A stretch of DNA of 64,000 nucleotides from Candidatus Zixiibacteriota bacterium (GCA_040752595.1 JBFMGX010000004.1:429346-493345); one strand, 5' to 3'. Shown: positions 26,432 to 35,866, counted from the stretch's first letter. Made by a program: numbers and translations. The notes: generated from the letters alone by a model not told the origin.

Positions 26432-27418
26432 TCACCGGAGCAGGAATCGCAGTGACACGCGATAGGTGGTGTCGAGAAATTCGTGATCGGTGAGGGCGCC
26501 GTCGACCGCCCACCGCCCGAGGGCGAAGCCGGCACCCAGTGCCAGTCGCCCGGCATCGGCGCCCACGCGCGCCGACAGTTGCTCCCGCCAGGCGATTTCC
26601 AGCCCCAGATGGAGATTCGTCGACAACGAGCCGCTCCAATACTGATCGGCGGCGCGGCGATCTTCAAAGTACGTCTCTGCTTCGCCGATCAGCGTGGCAC
26701 GGAGATCCGCCGAGACGGGTGGAAGGTCGAGCTCGCCGCCGCAGTTGATGTGCGGGAATATCGTCTCCTTGCGACCAGAGTCGTATGACAGGAAGGTCGT
26801 CGTCGCATCGGCCACCTTGGCTCCCGCCCGCACCCGTCGCCATTGATTCCACCAGGACAGATCCACACCCAGCCCCCAAGCGGAATTGCCCGGCAGATCG
26901 CGGGCGACGATCTTGGGGGTCACCCCGATCGATCCCCATCGGGCGGTGCGACGCGCCAGCCCAAACGCAAGCGCCCAGTCGGCATGACGAGCGGTGCGGT
27001 CGACACGCGGGCGCCCGGTTGTCGAATCGAACACGGTCAGTTGGATGCCGCTGCCGCCCAGATAGTAGATCGAGGCCCCCCACGCCCACCCCGAGGTTCC
27101 GGGGGGCATGGCCACGGCGACGAAGTCGTGATTCAGAAGTGACCCGAATGCCTCGGCGTGTTGGGCCAGAATCTCCGGTCGGGAGAGGATGGCGGCCGCG
27201 GCGAAATTCCAGTACAGCACCGAGGCGTCGGGACGCGAGGCAACGAAGGCCCCGCCCCGCCCCAGCGCACGCCCGCCGACACCCAGGTAGTAGGGCTCTC
27301 CGGCGAACTTGGTTGCACGGGCGTCGGTGCAGTGACCGAGAAGCAGCAACACCGCTGAGAAACAGCAGATCCCTCGCTTCGCTCGGGATGGCAAGTGCCT
27401 GTGCGCCGACGTTCGCAT
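26432..27418 (-). CDS. PorV/PorQ-like outer-membrane protein
   Basis: 328 residues from the ATG at 27418. The conserved opening GVGGRALGRGGAFVASRPDASVLYWN (~38-63) is the hallmark of the PorV/PorQ (UPF0164-like) beta-barrel family. The rest shows alternating hydrophobic strands ending in VSLRFLLR. In Bacteroidetes PorV serves type IX secretion; no other T9SS component is visible here, so this may be one of the non-T9SS relatives common in FCB phyla. Its signal peptide is odd: residues ~8-20 (HLPSRAKRGICCF) are encoded by a copy of the dispersed GCAGATCCCTCGCTTCGCTC element at 27357-27393. An ORF extends in frame further upstream, to 27577. Confidence 0.82.
   Translation of the reverse strand: MRTSAHRHLPSRAKRGICCFSAVLLLLGHCTDARATKFAGEPYYLGVGGRALGRGGAFVASRPDASVLYWNFAAAAILSRPEILAQHAEAFGSLLNHDFVAVAMPPGTSGWAWGASIYYLGGSGIQLTVFDSTTGRPRVDRTARHADWALAFGLARRTARWGSIGVTPKIVARDLPGNSAWGLGVDLSWWNQWRRVRAGAKVADATTTFLSYDSGRKETIFPHINCGGELDLPPVSADLRATLIGEAETYFEDRRAADQYWSGSLSTNLHLGLEIAWREQLSARVGADAGRLALGAGFALGRWAVDGALTDHEFLDTTYRVSLRFLLR
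27357..27393. repeat. TGAGCGAAGCGAAGG-family element inside a signal peptide
   Basis: GAGAAACAGCAGATCCCTCG followed by CTTCGCTCGGGATGGCA matches the right arm of the element at 13891-13986 almost base for base. Here it lies within the coding sequence of the PorV-like protein. Confidence 0.85.
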
Positions 27419-27671
27419 ACGTCCCGCTACGATCGCCCAATCTGCCCCGGGCGGATTCCCTTCGGGCCTGTCGCCGGGGCAAACGGCGCCAAGATATGGA
27501 GTCGAGCGTGACTCACGAACCGAAAAGTCGGGGGATCGCATAGGGTCATTGCTCGAGGACGTCGAGCACAGATCCAACCCGGCCCGTTACCCATTCACGC
27601 AGGAATGAGAGATGGTCGTCGTGGCCGCTGAATCCCTTGCCGCGATCGTCTCCCCAAGGGAAATGGCGAAG

Positions 27672-27729
27672 ATAACCTCTCCCTCCGGGAGAGGTCGGTC
27701 CATCCGAAGGATGGACCGGGTGAGGGAGT
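27672..27729. repeat. Copy of the ACCTCTCCCTCCGGGAGAGGT element
   Basis: Two hairpins, ACCTCTCCCTCCGGGAGAGGT and GGTCCATCCGAAGGATGGACC, followed by GGGTGAGGGAG. The family also occurs at 32131, 48742, 61679 and 63948. Confidence 0.85.
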
Positions 27730-27785
27730 CTTCTCGTTCTCACCCTGGCGAATTCCGAAGACGACCCCTGCCGACGGACAAAAAA

Positions 27786-27857
27786 AGCTACCGTTGTTCA
27801 AATTTATCCGAGAGGGGGGCAGGGAAACTCGGATAAAGTGCGGAAACAACGGTAGCT
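27786..27857 (-). terminator. Long hairpin terminator downstream of the thioredoxin-like gene
   Basis: Two-part stem: outer arms of 13 bases (AGCTACCGTTGTT 27786-27798 / AACAACGGTAGCT 27845-27857) and inner arms of nine (TTATCCGAG 27804-27812 / CTCGGATAA 27828-27836). On the - strand the hairpin ends AGCTTTTTTTGTC, a classic T-run. It lies 167 bases after the stop of the thioredoxin-like gene. It is much longer than a minimal terminator and could be a processed 3' UTR structure or small RNA. Confidence 0.8.
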
Positions 27858-27944
27858 ATTGTATTCTCTTGTCGGCTCAGTCGCCCCGATCCCAATTGCA
27901 ATTAACAGGCCAGTGCCCCGAAGTCAAACGAAATCTCCCACCTC

Positions 27945-27969
27945 CACCATAAAGTAGTACTTTAAGGTG
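27945..27969. promoter_or_regulatory. Inverted repeat in the AT-rich 3' region of the thioredoxin-like gene
   Basis: CACC-A-TAAAGTA-G-TACTTTA-A-GGTG: twelve-base arms with one A-A mismatch around a single central base. Found between the long hairpin and the gene's stop codon, in DNA much richer in A+T than its surroundings. It may be an operator, an RNA stem or a mobile-element end; undetermined. Confidence 0.45.
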
Positions 27970-28024
27970 AGTCTGAGACTTCCGTCAGTAACTGTGTCGG
28001 TGCGAATGGAACGGAGTTTACTTT

Positions 28025-28573
28025 TTAGCCCTTGCCGTTGCGTTTCTGCACGAAGCTGTCGTAACTCATTGTCTTGTAGTGGCTGCCGCCCACGTATTCG
28101 ATCAGTGGTAGGAATTGGTTGGGGCTGCGGTACCCTGATTGCGGACCGATACGCCCGCCTTGTGAATCCAGAAACCAGAATGTCGGATAGCCGCGCACGC
28201 CGTAGACGGCTCCGGATAGCCTCTGCTGGGTCATGCGCTCGCCGTTGTGCGAGACCATCGCCGCTTTGGTGGTGTCGTCGCCCCATACCTTGATCGGGAC
28301 GTATGTGTCGCGCATGTACTTGATGACCTTGGGATCGGAGAAAGTCTCCCGCTCCATCTTCTTGCACCAGCCGCACCACGAGGCGGTGAAGTCGATGATG
28401 ATCGGTTTGTTTTCGGCCTTGGCCTTGGCCAACCCGGCGTCATAGGTCAGCCATTCGATCTTCTCTTGCTTGGTGGCTGCGGGCTTGGCCTGGGGCGTCT
28501 GCGCCGAAGACTGCCCAACGGAAAGCGATGTAATCGCGAGCGAGACCCCCGCCATGATGATGAGCTGCTTCAT
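28025..28573 (-). CDS. Exported thioredoxin-fold protein
   Basis: 182 residues from an ATG preceded by GGGGA. Signal peptide MKQLIIMAGVSLAITSLSVGQSSA, then a linker and a thioredoxin fold of the Thioredoxin_7/DUF255-like type. Redox motif WCGWCKKME (CGWC), preceded by PIIIDFTASW and followed by VRGYPTFWFLD with the cis-proline. Probable periplasmic thiol-disulfide oxidoreductase; the lysines after the active site resemble DsbD/TlpA-type thioredoxins. A dedicated long 3' UTR and terminator follow. Codon use and local A+T content look higher than in neighbours, which could mean recent acquisition (inference). Confidence 0.87.
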   Translation of the reverse strand: MKQLIIMAGVSLAITSLSVGQSSAQTPQAKPAATKQEKIEWLTYDAGLAKAKAENKPIIIDFTASWCGWCKKMERETFSDPKVIKYMRDTYVPIKVWGDDTTKAAMVSHNGERMTQQRLSGAVYGVRGYPTFWFLDSQGGRIGPQSGYRSPNQFLPLIEYVGGSHYKTMSYDSFVQKRNGKG

Positions 28574-28642
28574 TCGATTCCCCGTATCCCAAGTCGCCAT
28601 GTGCAGTTACGCCAGATGCGGTGGCCCTGTTTGTCCGGCCCC

Positions 28643-31600
28643 CTACCCTCTTGTACAAAATACCGCCTCTTCGCCCAAGAGTTCCCTCAGTGAATCGACC
28701 AGTTCCCGGCCTCCCTCAAGGCGGATTCGACGCGCCCGGATCTTCACCATCTCGTCGCCGACGGGGACATGCAGGTAGAGAAACCCGTTCCCCCGGTCGT
28801 ACCGGCCCAAAATAGCATCCAATTCATCAAGAATACCATCGTTGATTTGCTCCGGGGTCAGATGGGCATGGACATCAAGCACCGCGCTCTGTCGCGCCTG
28901 GGACAGCAAGACCGCGGTCTGGACAACGATCTTGGGCTGTTCCCCCTCGCGTGTCGAGAGACGTCCCCCGAGAATCACGAGGGCGTCGTTGGTCAGGATC
29001 GACCCATAGCGGCGATAGGGATCGGCAAAACAGATCGCCTCGATCGAGCCGCCGAAATCCTCCAGCGTAAGAAAGGCCATCAATTGGCCCTTGCGGTCGG
29101 TCTGAGTCCTGACCTGCGTGACCACGCCGGCGATCTGGACGTCGGATTCGTCGGGAAGTTCACCCGCCTGGTCGGTGGTCGCGGTCGCGAACAACTTAAG
29201 GTCGTCGGCATAGGCCTGCAACGGGTGGCCGGAGACATAGAAGCCCAGAACCTCTTTTTCCTTGGCCCAGAGTTGCTCCTTCGTCCAGCGCGGCACGTCC
29301 GGAAGCGCGGGCGCGGTCGACTCCTGTTCGCCGGCGGCGAAGAGCGATGCCTGTCCGACCCGTCGGTCGGCGGCGCTCTGTGCCCCCCAGGACATGGCAT
29401 CCTCTACCACGGCCAGGATCTGGGCGCGATGGCCGGGAACACGGTCGAATGCTCCGGAGCAGACCAAGGCCTCGAGGGCGCGGCGGTTCACGGCCCGGCC
29501 GTCAACTCTGGCGGTGAAATCAAACAGCGACGTGTACGGTCCCCCCTCTTGGCGCGACCGGACCACCGACAGCACGGCGCTCTCGCCGACGTTCTTCACG
29601 GCGGACAGACCGAAGAGGATGCGATCACCGAGGGCGGTGAAGGCGGCCCCCGAGGCATTGATGTCGGGCGGGTCGACACTCAGACCCAAGCGTCGGCACT
29701 CGCGCATCAGCACCCGGATGCGGTCGGTGTCCCCCGTCTCCGACGACATCGTCGCCGCCATAAACTCGACCGGATGGTGGGCTTTCAGGTAGGCGCAACG
29801 GTACGCCAGAAGCGCATAGGCGGCGGCATGAGAGCGGTTGAATCCATACCGGGCGAAGGTCTCGCAGAACTCGAAGATCTTCTCCGCGGTTGCTTCTTCC
29901 ACGCCGCGGGTCACCGCGCCGCCGATGAACTCGCCCTTCATGCGGGCCATGATCTCGGCGTTCTTCTTGCCCATCGCCGCCCGCAACGTGTCGGCCTTGG
30001 CCATGGAGAAACCGGCCAACTCGGCGGCGACCTGCATCACCTGATCCTGGTAGACGATGACGCCATAGGTGTCCTTCAGCACCGGCTCGATGCGCGGGTG
30101 GAGATGGACGATCTCCTTGTGGCCGTGTTTGCGGGCGATGTACTCATCGATCATGTTGGCGTCGAGCGGCCCCGGACGATAGAGGGCGTTCATGGCGATG
30201 AGGTCTTCGAATTCGGTCGGGCGCAACTTGCGCAGGTAATCGCGCATCCCCGAGGATTCGAACTGAAAGATGCCGATCGTCTCGCCGGAGGCGAACAGGT
30301 CATAGACCGCCGAATCGGCCAGCCCCAGCGCCTCCCAGTCGATCGTCACGCCGCGATTGGCCGCCACCGCGCGGAGGGCGTCATCGATGACCGTCAGCGT
30401 GCGCAGACCGAGGAAGTCCATCTTCAGAAGACCGATCTTCTCCACGCACTTCATGTCGTACTGGGTCGTGATTTCGCCCTTGTTCCCCTTGTAGAGCGGC
30501 ACGAACTCGGTGAGCGCATCCGGCGCGATCACGACCCCGGCCGCATGCGTCGAGGCATGACGGGTCAGTCCCTCCAGCGTGCGGGAGAAATCCAACAGCG
30601 TCGCCACGCGCGGATCGTCCTCGGCCATCTGGTTCAACTCCGGACGTAAACGCAACGCCTTCTCCAGCGTCATGTCGATCTCGAAGGGGATGATCTTGGC
30701 GATGCGGTCGACCTCACCGTAGGATATCCCGAGCACGCGGCCGACGTCGCGGACGACGCCGCGTGCCGCCATCGTGCCGAAGGTGATGATCTGGCAGACG
30801 TTGTCCTTGCCGTACTTGTCGATCACATAGCGGATGACCTCATCGCGCCCGCGATCGGAGAAGTCGATATCGATGTCCGGCATCGAAATTCGTTCCGGAT
30901 TGAGGAAGCGCTCGAAGAGCAAACCGAAGCGGATCGGATCGATGTCCGTGATCTGGAGACAGTACGACACCAGCGATCCGGCGGCGGAGCCGCGACCCGG
31001 ACCGACCGGAATGTCGTGCATCTTGGCATAGTGCACGAGGTCGGCCACCACCAGGAAGTACCCGGCGAACCCGGTGGCGCGGATGACACTCAGCTCATAC
31101 TCGAGGCGTTGTTCCAGGCCGGGCGTGGCATGACGGTAGCGCCGGGCCAGTCCCTCCCGCGCCAAGTGTGAGAGGTAGCCGTCCTTGGAGTCGAAGCCGC
31201 GCGGTAGGGGAAAATCCGGCAGATGCAGACGGTCGAGTTCCAGCTCCAGACGGCACCCCTCGGCGATCTTCATCGTGTTGTCGATCGCCTCCGGGACATC
31301 GGCAAAGAGCTCCTTCATCTCCTCCGGCGACTTGAAGTACAGTTGGTCGGTGTTGTAGCGCATGCGGTCGGCATCGGCCAGTGTCTTGCCGGTCTGGATG
31401 CAGAGAAGCGCATCGTGTGCCCGGGCGTGTCCCTGTTCCAAGTAGTGGCAGTCGTTGGTCGCGACCAGACCGACTCCCAACCGTCGCGAAAGCGCGATCA
31501 CCGCCGGACGGACACGGTCCTCCACGTCGATGCGGTGGTCCTGGATCTCCAGGAAATACCCTTCGGAACCGAACAGATCGAGGTAGCGGCGGGCCGTTTC

Positions 31601-32080
31601 TTCCGCGCCGGTGTCGCGTCCGGCGAGGATATTCTGAGCCACTTCACCTTGGGCGCAGGCGGAGGTGACGGTCAGCCCCTCAGCGTGCTGCTTGAGCAGG
31701 TCGAAATCGATGCGCGGCCGGTGATAGAATCCCTCCAGAGAGGCGGCGCTGACCAGCTTGACGAGGTTCTTGTACCCGGTCAGATTGCGCGCCAGCAAGA
31801 GGAGGTGATATCCGCCATCGGGGGCGCCGGGGACCGGTTGTTTGTGCTGCATGCCGCGCGGCGCGACATAGGTCTCGCAGCCGATGATCGGCACAATCCC
31901 GGCGGCGCGGCATTTGGTGTAGAATTCAATCGCCCCGAAGAGATTCCCGTGATCGGTTAGCGCCAAGGCCGGCATCTTCAGCGTCTTGGCCCGTTCCACC
32001 ATCTCGGGGATGCGCGTCGCCCCGTCCAAGAGCGAATACTGGCTGTGGTTATGCAGATGGACAAAGTCGGCGTGTTTCAT
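28643..32080 (-). CDS. dnaE: DNA polymerase III alpha subunit
   Basis: 1145 residues, the normal length of bacterial DnaE1-type replicative polymerase. N-terminal PHP domain beginning FVHLHNHSQYSLLDGAT, with ALTDHGNLFGAIEFY metal-binding motifs. Polymerase core with catalytic aspartates in PDIDIDFSDRGRDEV; the GRGSAAGSLVSYCLQITDIDP segment and the YQDQVMQVAAELAGF tau/finger region; then helix-hairpin-helix and the OB-fold DVQIAGVVTQVRTQTDRKG...TLEDFGGSIEAICF. Retained histidines and acidic PHP residues suggest an active or at least metal-binding PHP. The stop TAG is followed by GGGGGCCGG, possibly another element end. Confidence 0.98.
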   Translation of the reverse strand: MKHADFVHLHNHSQYSLLDGATRIPEMVERAKTLKMPALALTDHGNLFGAIEFYTKCRAAGIVPIIGCETYVAPRGMQHKQPVPGAPDGGYHLLLLARNLTGYKNLVKLVSAASLEGFYHRPRIDFDLLKQHAEGLTVTSACAQGEVAQNILAGRDTGAEETARRYLDLFGSEGYFLEIQDHRIDVEDRVRPAVIALSRRLGVGLVATNDCHYLEQGHARAHDALLCIQTGKTLADADRMRYNTDQLYFKSPEEMKELFADVPEAIDNTMKIAEGCRLELELDRLHLPDFPLPRGFDSKDGYLSHLAREGLARRYRHATPGLEQRLEYELSVIRATGFAGYFLVVADLVHYAKMHDIPVGPGRGSAAGSLVSYCLQITDIDPIRFGLLFERFLNPERISMPDIDIDFSDRGRDEVIRYVIDKYGKDNVCQIITFGTMAARGVVRDVGRVLGISYGEVDRIAKIIPFEIDMTLEKALRLRPELNQMAEDDPRVATLLDFSRTLEGLTRHASTHAAGVVIAPDALTEFVPLYKGNKGEITTQYDMKCVEKIGLLKMDFLGLRTLTVIDDALRAVAANRGVTIDWEALGLADSAVYDLFASGETIGIFQFESSGMRDYLRKLRPTEFEDLIAMNALYRPGPLDANMIDEYIARKHGHKEIVHLHPRIEPVLKDTYGVIVYQDQVMQVAAELAGFSMAKADTLRAAMGKKNAEIMARMKGEFIGGAVTRGVEEATAEKIFEFCETFARYGFNRSHAAAYALLAYRCAYLKAHHPVEFMAATMSSETGDTDRIRVLMRECRRLGLSVDPPDINASGAAFTALGDRILFGLSAVKNVGESAVLSVVRSRQEGGPYTSLFDFTARVDGRAVNRRALEALVCSGAFDRVPGHRAQILAVVEDAMSWGAQSAADRRVGQASLFAAGEQESTAPALPDVPRWTKEQLWAKEKEVLGFYVSGHPLQAYADDLKLFATATTDQAGELPDESDVQIAGVVTQVRTQTDRKGQLMAFLTLEDFGGSIEAICFADPYRRYGSILTNDALVILGGRLSTREGEQPKIVVQTAVLLSQARQSAVLDVHAHLTPEQINDGILDELDAILGRYDRGNGFLYLHVPVGDEMVKIRARRIRLEGGRELVDSLRELLGEEAVFCTRG

Positions 32081-32100
32081 TCAGGTACCTGTTGCGCGAT

Positions 32101-32342
32101 TCGGGGCACGGCGCGCCGTGCCCGATGAGCTCCCTCACCCGATCCGCCGGCGGCGCCGTGGCTGCCGGCAGGCAGGGATCGACCTCTCCCGGAGGGAGAG
32201 GTTATCCAGGGCAATCCGCCTCTCCCCTTGTTCGTACGATTCTGATCCGGAAGGCGCAGGTCATCTTTGTGTCGGGGCGAGGCGCTGCCTCGCCCAAGGG
32301 CGACCCGCGCCAGAGGCGCGCAGGCACCGAGTCGCCCCTACA
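32101..32342. repeat. Three elements between dnaE and the cpgS-like gene
   Basis: TCGGGGCACGGCGCGCCGTGCCCGA palindrome (32101-32125). CTCACCCGATCCGCC..GGATCGACCTCTCCCGGAGGGAGAGGTTA element (32131-32203) interrupted by a CGCCGTGGCTGCC insertion-like segment. GTCGGGGCGAGGC..CGAGTCGCCCCTAC element (32271-32342). No coding potential seen. Confidence 0.75.
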
Positions 32343-32366
32343 AACAAGCGCCGATCCGCAGATCCA

Positions 32367-33698
32367 TCAACGCCGCCGTTTGCGTAGCCGCAGCTTGGCG
32401 TCGATCACGCCGGCCAGATCGGGCTTGCCGATCTCGGCGAGATCATAGCGCACGCGCACGGTCGGGTGTTTGATCTTGATCAAGCGCCGCAGATCGATCG
32501 GCGTGGCGATGATGACAGTGTCGACCCTGGCGGCATTGATCGTCGCCTGCATGTCGGCCACCTGCTTACTGCCGTACCCCATCGCCGGCAAGAGCGTGCC
32601 GATCCCCGGATAGGTCGCAAAGGTCTCCTTCAGCGTGCCGCGAATCCACGGGCGCGGGTCGACGATCTCGGCGGCGCCGTACTTGCGCGCCGCCACGATC
32701 CCGGCGCCGTATTTCATTTCCCCGTGTGTGAGGGTGGGGCCATCCTCGATCACCAAGACGCGCTGGCCGGTGATGCGCTCGGGGGCATCGACCGAGATCG
32801 GCGAGGCGGCGTCGATCACGACCGCCTTGGGGTTGTGCCGGGCGATGTTGGCCCGCACCCGTTCGACCCCCTCCGGTGGCGCGGTGCCGAGCTTGTTGAT
32901 GACAATGGCGTCGGCCATCATCAAATTGACCTCGCCGGGGTAGTACAGCAGTTCATGACCCGGACGATGCGGATCGGCCACGGTGATGTGCAAGTCGGGC
33001 CGGAAGAACGGCAGGTCGTTGTTGCCGCCGTCCCAGACGATGACGTCGGCCTCGGCTTCGGCCTCGTGCAAGATCTTCGCGTAGTCGACGCCGGCGTAGA
33101 TGATCGTTCCGGTGACGATGTGCGGCTCGTATTCCTCGCGTTCCTCGATCGTGCAGTGGTGTTTGTCGAGGTCCGACAGTTTCGCAAAGCGCTGACAGAC
33201 CTGCCTGGTAAGATCGCCATACGGCATCGGATGACGGATGGCGACAACGCGCAGGCCGCGTTCCTTTAGAAGGGCGCAGACACGCCGCGTCGTCTGGGAT
33301 TTTCCCGCGCCGGTGCGCACCGCGCAGACCGCGACCACCGGGGCCTTGGATTCAAGCATCGTCCGGGCCGGTCCCAAAAGCGTGAAGTCGGCGCCGGATG
33401 AGATGACCCGGGCCGCCTGATGCATTACATAGGTGTAGGGGACATCGGAATAGGAAAAGACGACCTCGTCGACTCTCAAATCGCGCACCAGCCGTTCGAG
33501 CGTCTGCTCCTTGTAGATCGGGATGCCCTTCGGATATCCCGGACCGGCCAGCTTGGCAGGATAACGGCGGCCGTCGATGTTGGGAATCTGGGCGGCGGTG
33601 AATCCGACCACCACATAGGATCGGTTGCCGCGAAACACCGTGTTGAAGTTGTGGAAGTCACGCCCGGCGGCGCCCTGGATCAGTATCCGTCGTGCCAT
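32367..33698 (-). CDS. Cyclic-2,3-diphosphoglycerate synthetase-like P-loop NTPase
   Basis: 443 residues; ATG preceded by AGGAGG. N-terminal Rossmann-like half (ILIQGAAGRDFHNFNTVFRG) and a P-loop nucleotide-binding half with Walker A AVRTGAGKSQTTR (~126-138), VWDGGNNDLPFFRPDLHI (Walker B-like) and INKLG guanine-type base-recognition motif. Homologous in overall layout to the cpgS enzyme that makes cyclic 2,3-diphosphoglycerate in thermophilic methanogens. Bacterial members are widespread in uncultured phyla but uncharacterised, so the product here may differ. It has no metabolic neighbour that decides the substrate; the gene sits between repeat-filled gaps. Confidence 0.82.
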   Translation of the reverse strand: MARRILIQGAAGRDFHNFNTVFRGNRSYVVVGFTAAQIPNIDGRRYPAKLAGPGYPKGIPIYKEQTLERLVRDLRVDEVVFSYSDVPYTYVMHQAARVISSGADFTLLGPARTMLESKAPVVAVCAVRTGAGKSQTTRRVCALLKERGLRVVAIRHPMPYGDLTRQVCQRFAKLSDLDKHHCTIEEREEYEPHIVTGTIIYAGVDYAKILHEAEAEADVIVWDGGNNDLPFFRPDLHITVADPHRPGHELLYYPGEVNLMMADAIVINKLGTAPPEGVERVRANIARHNPKAVVIDAASPISVDAPERITGQRVLVIEDGPTLTHGEMKYGAGIVAARKYGAAEIVDPRPWIRGTLKETFATYPGIGTLLPAMGYGSKQVADMQATINAARVDTVIIATPIDLRRLIKIKHPTVRVRYDLAEIGKPDLAGVIDAKLRLRKRRR

Positions 33699-33722
33699 GT
33701 CATCCTCCTGTCGCGTCTGTCC

Positions 33723-34065
33723 GGTGGGTGCTCCGCACCCACCGTGAAACGTGGTGGGTGCAGCTCGGCGTTGCTCGCCACAAGCAAAGCACCCACCCTA
33801 CATCACGTGGATCAAACGGCGGAGGCGAACCACAGGCATTCGATCAGGTAGTACCCGTGGATGAAGCGTATGGTGCGGTGGTTGGTCATACAATCATAGT
33901 GGGTGGAGCCCGCCCTACATTCGATTCATCTGCGATTTCGAGTAGGGGCGGGGTTTCCCCGCCCTGTCAGTGGGCGCGGAGACCGCGCCCCTACAATTCC
34001 AGCCGTACACGTCCCTCGCGGACAAGGGGCTTTCAGCCCCTTGATGGCGGGCGAAGCCCGCCCTA
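33723..34065. repeat. Repeat-packed intergenic region (33699-34062)
   Basis: 364 bases with no gene, almost wholly made of elements: GGTGGGTGCTCCGCACCCACC and its extension to ACCCACCCTAC (33723-33801); GTGGGTGGAGCCCGCCCTAC (33899-33918); GTAGGGGCGGGGTTTCCCCGCCC with a following GGGCGCGGAGACCGCGCCCCTAC (33942-33993); ACAAGGGGCTTTCAGCCCC (34022-34040); and GGCGGGCGAAGCCCGCCCTAC (34046-34066), whose end is the stop codon of the aldehyde dehydrogenase on the opposite strand. Confidence 0.85.
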
Positions 34066-35601
34066 CTCATCAATTTGCGCCTTCTGTAATGCGCCGGAGA
34101 AGTCGACATAGATCGCCTTCCACTCCGAAAAGACATCCAATGCCGCCTGCCCCGCTTCGCGGTGCCCATTGCCGGTGGCCTTGGTGCCGCCAAAGGGGAG
34201 GTGTACCTCGGCGCCGATCGTCGGGGCGTTGACATAGAATATTCCGGTGTAGACATCACGCATCGCGGCGAAGGCGCGGTTGACATCGCGGGTGTACAGC
34301 GACGCCGACAGCCCGTACGCGACATCATTGCAGACTTCGAGCGCCTGATCGAACGAGTCGACCGGGATGATCGAAACCACCGGGCCGAAGATCTCCTCCT
34401 GCGCCAGACGCATCTTGGGATCGACGTCGCCGAAGATTGTCGGTTCATGGAAGAAACCATGCTTGAAGTCGCCCTGAGTCAGACGGTGGCCGCCGCACAA
34501 CAGCGTGGCGCCATCCTCTTTCTTTCCGATCTCGACATAGCGCTCGACCGTGTGCAACTGCCCCTCGTTGATCGTCGGACCCATGTCGGTCTTCTCGTCG
34601 AGGCCGTTGCCGACCCGCAGCTTGCGGGCGCGCTCGACATACATCGTGATGAACTGCTTGTACACCTTCTTGTGCACGATCACGCGCGAGGTGGCGGTGC
34701 AGCGCTGCCCGGTGGTGCCGAAGCCGCCCCAGAGGGCGCCCTCGATGGCCAGATCGAGGTCGGCGTCATCCATCACCATTTGCGCGTTCTTCCCGCCCAT
34801 TTCGAGGCAGGTATGCTTGAATTCCGGACCACACAAGCTGGAGACATTGCGCCCGACCTCGGTCGAGCCGGTGAAGGAGACGAGCTTCACATCGGGATGA
34901 TTGATCAATGCCTCGCCGACATCGCGGCCGGAGCCGGTGACCATGTTGATGACGCCGGGCGGCACGCCACACTCGGTGAGAACGGACAGGAAGTTGACCA
35001 CCGACAACGGCGTGTCGGTCGCCGGCTTGATCACGATCGTGTTTCCCAGCACCAGCGCGGGCATGATCTTCCATGAGGGGATCGCCATCGGGAAGTTCCA
35101 CGGCGTGATCATGGCGCAGACGCCGAGCGGCTGGCGCACCGACATCTGGAATTTGTTGCGCAGTTCCGAGGGGGTGGTCTGGCCGAACTGACGTCTACCT
35201 TCTCCGGCCATGTAGTACGACATGTCGATCGCTTCTTGCACGTCGCCACGCGTCTCTTTGAGGATTTTCCCCATCTCGCGGGTCATGTCACGCGCGCAGT
35301 CCTCCTTCTTCTGCATCAGCCGCTCGCCGACCTTGTAGAGGATCTCAGCCCGTTTCGGCGCCGGGACCAGACGCCAGGAACGGAAGGCCTCAGCGGCGGC
35401 GGTGACCGCGGCATCGACGTCGCGATGGTCCGATTTCTGGAAGACGCCGACCAGTTCACGTTTGTCGGCCGGATTGCGATTCTCGAAGGTCTTGCCGGTT
35501 TTGGAAGCGACCCATCGGCCGCCGATCAGGTTCTTGTGCTCTTTCGCATCGCCACGAGCAGGCGCGGCCATCTTTTTCGTCGTCGTTGCGGTCCTCGGCA
35601 T
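34063..35601 (-). CDS. NAD(P)-dependent aldehyde dehydrogenase
   Basis: 512 residues; the ATG at 35601 is chosen because GGAG lies seven bases upstream, over the ATG at 35616. Complete ALDH-fold enzyme: PWNF (Asn169) oxyanion site, [10 protein letters not shown], catalytic glutamate in CLEMGGKN (Glu267), nucleophile in GQRCTATSR (Cys301), EEIFGPVV and LPFGG. Oxidises an aldehyde to the acid. The sequence type is close to the alpha-aminoadipic-semialdehyde/succinate-semialdehyde group, but the substrate cannot be fixed. The N-terminal ~20 residues are basic and loosely conserved. The stop TAG is part of a CCCGCCCTAC element on the other strand. Confidence 0.93.
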   Translation of the reverse strand: MPRTATTTKKMAAPARGDAKEHKNLIGGRWVASKTGKTFENRNPADKRELVGVFQKSDHRDVDAAVTAAAEAFRSWRLVPAPKRAEILYKVGERLMQKKEDCARDMTREMGKILKETRGDVQEAIDMSYYMAGEGRRQFGQTTPSELRNKFQMSVRQPLGVCAMITPWNFPMAIPSWKIMPALVLGNTIVIKPATDTPLSVVNFLSVLTECGVPPGVINMVTGSGRDVGEALINHPDVKLVSFTGSTEVGRNVSSLCGPEFKHTCLEMGGKNAQMVMDDADLDLAIEGALWGGFGTTGQRCTATSRVIVHKKVYKQFITMYVERARKLRVGNGLDEKTDMGPTINEGQLHTVERYVEIGKKEDGATLLCGGHRLTQGDFKHGFFHEPTIFGDVDPKMRLAQEEIFGPVVSIIPVDSFDQALEVCNDVAYGLSASLYTRDVNRAFAAMRDVYTGIFYVNAPTIGAEVHLPFGGTKATGNGHREAGQAALDVFSEWKAIYVDFSGALQKAQIDE

Positions 35602-35740
35602 ACTCGAACTCCTCATCGTACTTGAACATCCACTCGCACAAGTTATAATTCTACAACATCCCCCTCGATCAGTAAAGAGGAATTGCCCCGCGCCGGCGCC
35701 AATACACTGCCGGACCGACGGTTACAATCGGCGATTATGC

Positions 35741-35866
35741 GTCGGGGCAGCATCGGGCGCACGCCGTGCGCCCCGACCGAACAAGACTGTTGCGGCCGCT
35801 ACAATCAGTTGCACAACCCCCCATGTTTCGCAACAACCGGCAAACAAGGGGCTTAAGCCCCTTGTT
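35741..35866. repeat. Elements in the gap between aldehyde dehydrogenase and MATE genes
   Basis: GTCGGGGCAGCATCGGGCGC..GTGCGCCCCGAC (35741-35777) and a perfect 24-base ACAAGGGGCTTAAGCCCCTTGT-type palindrome (35843-35866). Between them lies CTACAATCAGTTGCACAACCC, related to the flank of the 16174 element. The rest of 35602-35918 shows nothing coding. Confidence 0.8.

Noticed and set aside
28769-30649. 626-codon open frame on + strand
   Set aside because: Lies antisense to dnaE, whose domains and motifs are clear; composition typical of a shadow frame.
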